DNA of 6,592 nucleotides from Oscillospiraceae bacterium (GTDB lineage Bacteria > Bacillota > Clostridia > Oscillospirales > Acutalibacteraceae). The notes below the pieces were generated by a model, which saw nothing but the letters and a program-made list of their open reading frames with translations, ran no database searches and was not told where the DNA came from. This document shows positions 1-5,232 of this stretch, in pieces. The stretch is taken from contig DNGF01000087.1 of NCBI GenBank assembly GCA_003486665.1, forward strand, positions 1,110 to 7,701, given 5' to 3'. Made by a program: the position numbers and the translations under genes. How positions within the stretch are numbered: the stretch's first letter is position 1; each line of letters begins with the position of its first letter.

Positions 1-1095
1 AATTTCTGCGAATACTGCGGAGCGCCGGCTCAGAATTTCGTACAACCGAACAATGCGGCTGTACGCTCCCCTGAGCATCCAAGGAAAAAGAAGCCGATTT
101 ACAAAAAATGGTGGTTTTATGTAATCATTGCCATAGCCTTGATTGCTATTATCGGCAAATTTTCGAGCGGCGAAAAATCAGAAAGAATCGACTGGAGCGA
201 TATAATTTTAGGCTCACAATTACCCGAACCGCCTAAAGATAAGGGTGAGATTCACAAGAACTCCTCCGAAGAGCTTTGGATTGACATAGATAAGATTTCC
301 GAAAAGCAGTATAATGATTATATTGAAGCCTGCAAGGAAAAAGGATTCGCACTTGATGCGGAATCGGACTCCACGTCATACGGAGCTTATAATGCCGAGG
401 GCTACAAGCTGAGCCTGAGTCATTACGGCAGTGAAGATGAAATGAAAATCGAATTGGCAAAGCCGATAAAGATGTCCGCTGTCACATGGCCTGCAAGCAA
501 GGCAGGCAAGCAGCTGCCTGTGCCTAAATCTGCGATCGGTAAGTTTTCTCATGAATACGATGATAATTTCTTGGTTTATATAGGAAACACAAGCAGAGAG
601 GACTACAACAATTATGTAAAGGCTTGCTCCGATAAAGGCTTTACGGTTAATTATAATAAGGGAGATAACTATTATTACGCCGACAACGGCGCAGGCTGGC
701 ACGTTTCGATTAAATACGAAGGAAACAATATTATGAGCATTGATATTGACGCTCCGGGCGAGGACAGCACAGCGCCGTCAGCTTCAAAAGATACCACAAA
801 ACAGGCTGAACCAAAACCGACCGAATCAAAGTCTGAAAAAAGCAGCACCGACAAAACAAAAGCGCACTCCGCTCAAGGCGTTTCAAAATATGAAACGATA
901 TATAACGAGTACGCGCAAAAGATCAGGGACGCAGCACCGACTTCAAGTATTTCGGAGTTGGCAGAAATCGCAAACGAGGGCGTTGGCAAAATGGCAGAAT
1001 ATATGTGGACGGCAAAAGGTACCGACGGACAATACGCTACATATGAAGAATGGTCGGGCAAGTTAATGGATGTTTATATGAGCGAAGCAAGATAA
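1..1095 (+). CDS. Membrane-anchored zinc-ribbon protein with duplicated DUF6591-like domain (5' end missing)
   Basis: The frame is open from base 1, so the gene starts left of the window; 364 residues are visible. Residues 2-7 (FCEYCG) are the second CxxC knuckle of an N-terminal zinc ribbon, and the first pair must lie upstream. A basic stretch (PRKKKPIYKK) leads into one membrane segment at residues 37-51. Two tandem homologous domains follow at about 65-155 and 163-252. Each has a QLPxP motif, a YNxY-x3-AC-x-x-KGF core and a Y/W-x-x-S-x-x-Y strand. I recall this as DUF6591-like, but could not check it. A Lys/Ser/Thr/Pro/Glu-rich linker (253-292) leads to a helical C-terminal domain (295-364). 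The layout suggests a cytoplasmic zinc ribbon with an extracytoplasmic sensor or adaptor part; the role is unknown. It has its own terminator and converges on the ferredoxin gene. A TTG at 139 could be mistaken for a start but lies inside the membrane segment. Confidence 0.85.
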   Translation, partial: NFCEYCGAPAQNFVQPNNAAVRSPEHPRKKKPIYKKWWFYVIIAIALIAIIGKFSSGEKSERIDWSDIILGSQLPEPPKDKGEIHKNSSEELWIDIDKISEKQYNDYIEACKEKGFALDAESDSTSYGAYNAEGYKLSLSHYGSEDEMKIELAKPIKMSAVTWPASKAGKQLPVPKSAIGKFSHEYDDNFLVYIGNTSREDYNNYVKACSDKGFTVNYNKGDNYYYADNGAGWHVSIKYEGNNIMSIDIDAPGEDSTAPSASKDTTKQAEPKPTESKSEKSSTDKTKAHSAQGVSKYETIYNEYAQKIRDAAPTSSISELAEIANEGVGKMAEYMWTAKGTDGQYATYEEWSGKLMDVYMSEAR

Positions 1096-1164
1096 CACGT
1101 TTGTTTTACAGCAAAAGGTATCTCGTTACCGTAGCACAAATTCAAAAAATATCGAATCAGTTTC

Positions 1165-1197
1165 AGAGCGGCTGCACTTAACTGTGCGGCTGCTTTT
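1165..1197 (+). terminator. Intrinsic terminator of the zinc-ribbon gene
   Basis: A hairpin has arms at 1168-1177 (GCGGCTGCAC) and 1184-1193 (GTGCGGCTGC) around a 6-base TTAACT loop. It gives ten base pairs, two of them G-U, and can extend by A-U pairs at the base. TTTTATT follows directly. It lies 70 bases after the stop codon at 1095. On the other strand no T-run follows, so it is directional. Confidence 0.75.
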
Positions 1198-1211
1198 ATT
1201 ATCGGCATAAC

Positions 1212-1247
1212 AAAAATCGCTGTGCATACCTTTCGATACGCACAGCG
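1212..1247 (-). terminator. Intrinsic terminator of the ferredoxin gene
   Basis: Read on the minus strand, CGCTGTGCGTATC and GGTATGCACAGCG form a 13-bp stem (two G-U pairs) closed by a GAAA tetraloop of the GNRA type, followed by ATTTTTG. The two wobble pairs become mismatches (A-C) if read on the plus strand, which shows that the structure belongs to minus-strand transcripts. It lies about 90 bases downstream of the ferredoxin stop codon and faces the plus-strand terminator across 15 bases. Confidence 0.8.
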
Positions 1248-1333
1248 TCTTTGATCTTTTATTATGTTTTTTGAAGCGAATCACATTGTGGAATGATTAT
1301 TCAACCGCTCCGTTAAACATCACAAAGCTTTAA

Positions 1334-1594
<261 letters not shown>

Positions 1595-1606
1595 TTATAT
1601 TATTTT

Positions 1607-2563
1607 TCACTCTATTTTTATGTCTGTATAATAATGCTTCAATATCTCCTGCCAATCCGAGCCCTGCCGTGCCATGTAGTCCGCTCCGTACTGGCTCATT
1701 CCGACCATGTGTCCGTTGCCGATCGTTTTTACCGTAAACTTTCCGTTTTTATAGCTTATCGAAAAGTTCCTGCTTGAAATGCCCAGAGCTTTTTTTATAT
1801 CGTTTCCGTCCGCTTTTGTTCCGCCGATCTCAACGGATCTGACGAAGCCCGTGTCGGTTTTATCCGTTTTTCCCAACCATTTTTCGCAGTTTTCGGGAAG
1901 CTCTATGCCGTCTATGGTCTGAATGGCGGTTTTGAACTTTTCTTTATCGAATCCCAGCGTTTCTTCATAATCCGGCGAAAGCCTGTCGCCGTCGCTTGTG
2001 ACCGATTGAAGGTAAGCAATATCCTCTCCCCATACTGTTTTTGCGCTCTCGGTTCTTCCCGAACAAAGATCATGATATGCTGCAAGAATCGGCTTGCCGT
2101 CATATGTCATCTTTTTGCCGAGAATTTCGTCAACGAGCTTCTCTGCCTTTTTCTCGTATTCTTCATATTTATCTCCCCATTTCTTTTTCCTGCCGTCCTT
2201 ATTAAGATATCCCTGATGAACCTTAGAGTCATCGGAAATATCCGCTCCGTTCAGCTCCTCCTTGTTTTCCCGTTCCCTGCAATACAACGCATATGTATAG
2301 CACGCAACCGCCTGCGCCTTAAGCGCCTCCTCGTGACTGTTCATGTCCATTTCCGCAGCCAGTGCGCCGACCGTATATTCCTTTATATCGGTTTTTTCGA
2401 CCTTTCCGCTCTCGCTTTTCATTACGCTTATAACACCGCTGTCGGCGGCGGCAGTGTTCTTTTCATCTACGGCAACCGTTTTGTGCTGTTTCTCCATAGC
2501 TGTCAGCGGAAGAACAATCATTGCCGCCATCAGCACCGAGCAAAGTATCAGGTATTTCCTCAT
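1607..2563 (-). CDS. spoIID: SpoIID/LytB-domain protein, probable peptidoglycan lytic transglycosylase
   Basis: The protein has 318 residues with an N-terminal signal anchor at about 4-21. The SpoIID domain starts at about residue 60. EYTVGALAAEM (62-72) holds Glu71, the catalytic acid position in this family, followed by EEALKAQAVACYTYAL. The C-terminal signature GHMVGMSQYGA (284-294) and the EILKHYY segment (306-312) are typical. H116, H164 and C167 (in YHDLCSGRTES) are candidate metal ligands by position, which is inference. SpoIID cuts glycan strands at denuded sites made by SpoIIP during forespore engulfment; related LytB-domain proteins also occur outside sporulation. Size is close to B. 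subtilis SpoIID. The start at 2563 has GGGAGG 7 bases upstream. An in-frame ATG at 2605 would place that site and the upstream dyad inside the coding region, so it was not used. Whether this is the sporulation enzyme or a paralogue cannot be settled here. Confidence 0.88.
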   Translation of the reverse strand: MRKYLILCSVLMAAMIVLPLTAMEKQHKTVAVDEKNTAAADSGVISVMKSESGKVEKTDIKEYTVGALAAEMDMNSHEEALKAQAVACYTYALYCRERENKEELNGADISDDSKVHQGYLNKDGRKKKWGDKYEEYEKKAEKLVDEILGKKMTYDGKPILAAYHDLCSGRTESAKTVWGEDIAYLQSVTSDGDRLSPDYEETLGFDKEKFKTAIQTIDGIELPENCEKWLGKTDKTDTGFVRSVEIGGTKADGNDIKKALGISSRNFSISYKNGKFTVKTIGNGHMVGMSQYGADYMARQGSDWQEILKHYYTDIKIE

Positions 2564-2582
2564 CTTGATTCCTCCCGAAGAC

Positions 2583-2611
2583 AATATATGCGGACAAGTC
2601 GGCATATATGA
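2583..2611 (-). promoter_or_regulatory. Candidate sigma-E-type promoter upstream of spoIID
   Basis: On the minus strand, TCATATA (2611-2605), a 14-base spacer and CATATATT (2590-2583) resemble the Bacillus sigma-E consensus (-35 near kmATATT, 14-15 bases, -10 near CATACAnT), with about one mismatch in each element. B. subtilis spoIID is sigma-E controlled, so the context fits. Caveat: transcription would begin near 2576, almost on the GGGAGG ribosome site, leaving a leader of only about 13 bases. Confidence 0.4.
2584..2609. repeat. 26-bp imperfect inverted repeat upstream of spoIID
   Basis: ATATATGC at 2584-2591 is mirrored by GCATATAT at 2602-2609, and an inner GAC/GTC pair (2593-2595, 2598-2600) continues the symmetry, with one G/G mismatch position and a two-base centre. 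Eleven of thirteen half-site positions pair. It fills the space between the terminator of the upstream gene and the spoIID ribosome site. It may be an operator, an RNA hairpin, or just the two halves of the candidate promoter. Confidence 0.7.
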
Positions 2612-2640
2612 AAAGAAGCACCGATAAATCAGTGCTTCTT
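2611..2640 (-). terminator. Terminator overlapping the end of the membrane-protein gene
   Basis: On the minus strand AAGAAGCACTG and CGGTGCTTCTT form an 11-bp stem with one G-U pair around an ATTTAT loop, followed by only two further T residues before CATA. The T-rich 3' arm (CTTCTTTT) partly stands in for the U-tract. The 5' arm is also the coding sequence for the last residues Lys-Lys-His and part of the stop codon. It probably ends the four-gene operon, perhaps incompletely. Confidence 0.6.
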
Positions 2641-3165
2641 AAACAATTTTCTGAACTGTTTTTGCCATCTTCTGTAATAGGCTATTTCAAGCTTTTCAAT
2701 TGCGATATCATACAGAATAAACGCCGCCAATCCGAGAACAACAAGCAGCGGAATCATAAATCCCTGCGTATCCTCCAAAAGCTCGGTCGAGATTCCGAAA
2801 ACGTGCATTATTATATAATATGTTGCAACAATAACTCCGACAAAGAAAACCGCCTTTACGATATAGCCGATCACCTTCGGCAGCTGTACAAAAATAAGCT
2901 TTATAAGCGGATAGTAGCCGATGAGCGCTATGTAAATAGCCACCGCCTCTTTCTCAGGGAGAATAAGGGCGCTGATCACGGAAGTGCCGATATAAACGCC
3001 GAGCGCCCATTTCCAATCGCATTCGATTCTCATAAACATTACAAGAACCGCCGCGAGCGCAGGTATCGCATAGGTCAAAAACGGAATTATTGAGGAAAGA
3101 GCCATCAGCGCCACAGAAAGTCCTATACACATTCCGCCCAAAGCAGTTTTAGCAGTATTTTTCAT
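2629..3165 (-). CDS. Multi-pass integral membrane protein of unknown function
   Basis: The protein has 178 residues and is mostly hydrophobic, with about five or six membrane segments near residues 8-26, 30-46, 52-69, 74-94, 100-123 and 136-154. The C-terminal tail is basic (YYRRWQKQFRKLFKKH), suggesting a cytoplasmic end. Small-residue-rich first helices and a compact six-helix layout recall the size of ECF-transporter S components, but I see no substrate-specific motif and do not claim that function. The ATG at 3165 is preferred over a TTG two codons upstream because GGTGA lies 7 bases before the ATG and only 1 base from the TTG. The start lies 13 bases after the stop of the J-domain gene, with its ribosome site in that gap, so translation is probably coupled. 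It is the last gene of the four-gene operon, and a terminator overlaps its end. Confidence 0.85.
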   Translation of the reverse strand: MKNTAKTALGGMCIGLSVALMALSSIIPFLTYAIPALAAVLVMFMRIECDWKWALGVYIGTSVISALILPEKEAVAIYIALIGYYPLIKLIFVQLPKVIGYIVKAVFFVGVIVATYYIIMHVFGISTELLEDTQGFMIPLLVVLGLAAFILYDIAIEKLEIAYYRRWQKQFRKLFKKH

Positions 3166-3178
3166 AAGCAAATCACCG

Positions 3179-3772
3179 TCAGCAGCATCTTATCAAATCG
3201 CCGCCCATACATTCGCAGCAGCAATCGGCGCACATAAGAGAGGAGCAGATATTGCACGGACTGCAGCAGCCGTCATTATCATCGCTCTGTCTGCTCTTTC
3301 TGAAATTGCCCTTTGATTCGCGTTCGAGCTGATTATAAGCAGCCTCGTACTCAGAATTGCCGGGTTCCATTTCCTTAGCCTTTTTAAAGCTTTCAAGCGC
3401 ACTCTCAAGCCAGCCTCTTCGATGCTGAATGGTTCCTTTGAGATAATACCATTCGGCGTTTCTGCGCTGATAAGGTATTCCGTCAAGCAGAAGCTCGGCA
3501 TCGTCAATTCTGCCGCTGTTGAGCTTTGCTCTGATATCGCCGAATTCCGAGGTCTGCCCCGCCGAGGAGTTTGCTCCGAATCCGCCGTCTGCATAGGAGG
3601 TGTCCGTTCTGTTGCCGCTGAGATTGTTAACAATAAAATCATAGGCGTCGTTAAGCTCATTCATCTTTGCCTGATTTTCGCTGTATTGACGCGCTTTGTC
3701 GCGGTATGCTCTCTTGACCTCGTCCATGCTTGCGGAAGAAGTTACTCCGAGAACCTCATACGGATTTTTCAC
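3179..3772 (-). CDS. Degenerate J-domain protein without HPD, with TPR-like middle and cysteine-rich tail
   Basis: The protein has 197 residues. Residues 3-50 form a DnaJ domain: NPYEVLGV, SASMDEVKRAYR (helix II) and KMNELNDAYDFI (helix III) are clear. The HPD tripeptide needed to stimulate Hsp70 ATPase is absent: after ARQY comes SEN (31-33), and the loop to helix III is about ten residues shorter than usual. Residues 75-155 contain two helix pairs like a tetratricopeptide repeat (AEWYYLKGTIQHRRGWLESA, then ALESFKKAKEMEP). Residues 169-197 hold 11 cysteines (CC, CNIC, CADCCCEC, RCC) around a GGDLI motif. Many clostridial J-proteins share this TPR plus Cys-tail layout, usually with HPD intact as I recall. 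The start is GTG at 3772, with AAGGAGG 9 bases upstream inside the preceding gene, which it overlaps by 17 bases. A scaffold or metal/thiol role is possible but unproven. Confidence 0.88.
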   Translation of the reverse strand: MKNPYEVLGVTSSASMDEVKRAYRDKARQYSENQAKMNELNDAYDFIVNNLSGNRTDTSYADGGFGANSSAGQTSEFGDIRAKLNSGRIDDAELLLDGIPYQRRNAEWYYLKGTIQHRRGWLESALESFKKAKEMEPGNSEYEAAYNQLERESKGNFRKSRQSDDNDGCCSPCNICSSLMCADCCCECMGGDLIRCC

Positions 3773-4613
3773 AACGATCTACCTCCTTATAAATTACTCT
3801 TTTTGCGGAACATTCGGTTCCGTAATTCAAAACATTATCTATTATATCATAAAATCTGTAAATTTCCAGCTTATTCATATTATTTATTGCTTCCCCGACA
3901 GTAAGTGACAGCATTCTCTCGCAGTATTCCTTAAAATCCGGCAGATTGTACCGTTTTTTCAGAGGATTGAAACTGCCTGTTTTTATATCATCCTCGCAGT
4001 CGTCAACCGCGTCTATAAGATAAACCCACCGACCGAGATAATATCCGAGCCATCTGAGCGCCTTATCGTCCGACGACTCTATGTCAGTTGAAACCATTTC
4101 GGCAAGCATTTTTGCACTCGCGTCCGCAGCCTCGTCCACTCCCGCTCCGCGCTTCTCAGCCCGTGCCTGTTCGTCCATAAGCTCGCCGAGCTTTTCTGCA
4201 ATAACGGGATTGTTCCTTTTTGCCTTCTTAAATATATGATTTGCATAAGGCATCAGCATTTTGCAAAGTAATTTTTTGAAAAATCTGCTGTCATTGATAT
4301 TATCCTTAATTTTATAGTAAAAGGTCAGCATAGAAACATCGGCGGTGTATGCGATATCAACGCTGCTTCCCGAACAGTCATAACATTTTTTCATCGGATT
4401 AAATGAACAGCGCGACTTTCTCATACAGATCTTGTTTTCCCTGACCGCCATGCGAAGAATTGCAAGAAACGTAAAATCATATGAAAGCGTAAGCCTTGCA
4501 ATCAAGCCGTAGCGCTTTCCTATCGCCTTGCAAAGCGAACAATATACGCCCTTATAAAGATCATAGTCCTTGAATTTCATCTCCGGTCTGTAAGCCCTGA
4601 CATACCCCAGCAA
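3756..4613 (-). CDS. DUF5685-like helical protein with paired DxxxD motifs
   Basis: The 285-residue protein is predicted largely helical and has no convincing membrane segment. The N-terminus GYVRAYRPEMKFKDYDLY followed by YCSLCKAIGKRYG and the later LGRWVYLIDAVDDCEDD are the marks I associate with DUF5685; this is from memory. Cysteines C25/C28, C69, C77 and C80 could form a metal or redox site. Aspartates D104/D108 (DNIND) and D201/D205/D208/D209 (DAVDDCEDD) make two DxxxD motifs 97 residues apart, as in head-to-head prenyl synthases, but catalysis is not shown. The start is TTG at 4613: GAGGA lies 10 bases upstream, an in-frame stop lies just before it, and the N-terminus matches the family. 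The ribosome site overlaps the stop codon of the upstream gene (TGAGGA), and the 3' end overlaps the J-domain gene, so it is the second gene of a coupled operon. Confidence 0.82.
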   Translation of the reverse strand: MLGYVRAYRPEMKFKDYDLYKGVYCSLCKAIGKRYGLIARLTLSYDFTFLAILRMAVRENKICMRKSRCSFNPMKKCYDCSGSSVDIAYTADVSMLTFYYKIKDNINDSRFFKKLLCKMLMPYANHIFKKAKRNNPVIAEKLGELMDEQARAEKRGAGVDEAADASAKMLAEMVSTDIESSDDKALRWLGYYLGRWVYLIDAVDDCEDDIKTGSFNPLKKRYNLPDFKEYCERMLSLTVGEAINNMNKLEIYRFYDIIDNVLNYGTECSAKRVIYKEVDRCEKSV

Positions 4614-4625
4614 TATTACACTTCC

Positions 4626-5075
4626 TCAAAATAAAATATGAACGTTAAATTTATTCCCGCAAATCGGGCAGGTAACTTCGCGCTTGCCGCGTTTTTTTGA
4701 AAGACGGAGATTTTCGCCGCAGTTCGGGCAAACTCTGAACCTGTGAGTTTTAAAAAATTTTATTCTCAGGCTCTGCCTTTTAAACCAGCGCTTTATCTTT
4801 CTGATGTTATCGGTATAATTGGTTCTGACGAGCAGTCTGTCAAACCACTCTCCCTCTCGGCGGCGCCGCTCGATATTTTTCGACAGTACCCTGAACACGG
4901 CAAAGCCGAAAACCGCAAGCGCAAGAAAATAGAATACAAAATATACAATACGGTTTCTCATAAAAGAGCCGATACCGTTCAGCAAAAGATTCAAAAGAAT
5001 AAGGAACCCTGTGAACTTGTCGAAGCCGTATCTGCCGTACATAAAGTTATACAGCTTTTGCATAAAGTTGTTCAT
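4626..5075 (-). CDS. Two-TM membrane protein with C-terminal zinc ribbon
   Basis: This 149-residue protein opens with a short amphipathic start ending in FMYGRYGFDKF, followed by two membrane segments at about 21-38 and 43-62. A strongly basic cytoplasmic stretch follows (SKNIERRRREGEWFDRLL, then KIKRWFKRQSLRIKFFKTHR). The C-terminus is a zinc ribbon: C116-PN-C119-G and C136-PI-C139-G separated by a basic hairpin (LRLSKKRGKR). The MYGRxGxD start, the SKN-x-x-RR motif and the C-terminal CPNCG...CPxC layout are those of a small clostridial family usually left as hypothetical. Zinc binding is inferred from the four cysteines, and nucleic acid or protein contact through the basic ribbon is speculation. 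The ATG at 5075 has GAGGG 9 bases upstream. It is the first gene of the four-gene operon and is divergent from the FliB-family gene. Confidence 0.87.
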   Translation of the reverse strand: MNNFMQKLYNFMYGRYGFDKFTGFLILLNLLLNGIGSFMRNRIVYFVFYFLALAVFGFAVFRVLSKNIERRRREGEWFDRLLVRTNYTDNIRKIKRWFKRQSLRIKFFKTHRFRVCPNCGENLRLSKKRGKREVTCPICGNKFNVHILF

Positions 5076-5137
5076 TTATAATAACCCTCTTTCAGGTTTT
5101 TGCCGAGATGTAAATAATTCCCGATTACATTGTATAT

Positions 5138-5161
5138 ATTATACTTGACATTTAATTGCAA
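5138..5161 (-). promoter_or_regulatory. Probable but poorly defined promoter of the four-gene operon
   Basis: On the minus strand a perfect TATAAT lies at 5143-5138, about 60 bases upstream of the first start codon, but no good -35 stands 16-18 bases before it. TTGCAA (5161-5156) with an overlapping TATATA 17 bases on is an alternative reading. The AT-rich block clearly suits a promoter, but its exact register is uncertain. Confidence 0.4.
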
Positions 5162-5172
5162 GGTGTTACAAT
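5145..5172 (+). promoter_or_regulatory. Strong sigma-A promoter of the FliB-family gene
   Basis: A perfect -35 TTGACA (5145-5150) and a -10 TACAAT (5167-5172) are 16 bases apart, with TG one base before the -10 (TGTTACAAT, extended form). Transcription should begin near 5179, giving a leader of about 54 bases to the ATG at 5233. Its -35 nearly abuts the TATAAT of the opposite strand. Confidence 0.8.
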
Positions 5173-5192
5173 TTTATTAACATTTTTAAAAA

Positions 5193-5212
5193 GAACAGTA
5201 TATTCCCTGTTC
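5193..5212 (+). repeat. Inverted repeat in the leader of the FliB-family gene
   Basis: GAACAG (5193-5198) and CTGTTC (5207-5212) are a perfect 6-bp dyad around TATATTCC. It lies just downstream of the expected transcription start and about 20 bases before the start codon, so it could be an operator or a weak leader hairpin. Confidence 0.5.
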
Positions 5213-5232
5213 AAAGAACGGAAGATATAACA

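Noticed and set aside
1218..1247. Bidirectional terminator shared by the two convergent genes
   Set aside because: Two stem positions become A-C mismatches when read on the plus strand, and that strand has its own hairpin at 1168-1193.
2564..2605. Longer SpoIID start at 2605
   Set aside because: It would place GGGAGG and the dyad within the coding region and put a non-hydrophobic stretch ahead of the signal anchor.
2006..2611. Long plus-strand open frame of about 200 codons opposite spoIID
   Set aside because: It is the antisense shadow of a gene with clear SpoIID motifs, has no ribosome site and gives a composition with no recognisable domain.
2608..3093. Plus-strand open frame opposite the multi-pass membrane protein gene
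   Set aside because: Charged, Asn/Arg-rich antisense product of a hydrophobic gene; no ribosome site or domain.
3193..3660. Second minus-strand frame inside the J-domain gene
   Set aside because: Overlaps the J-domain and TPR coding sequence in another frame, without a ribosome site; codon composition is low-complexity.
5193..5212. LexA (SOS) box in the fliB leader
   Set aside because: GAAC and GTTC are 12 bases apart; Gram-positive SOS boxes have them 4 bases apart.
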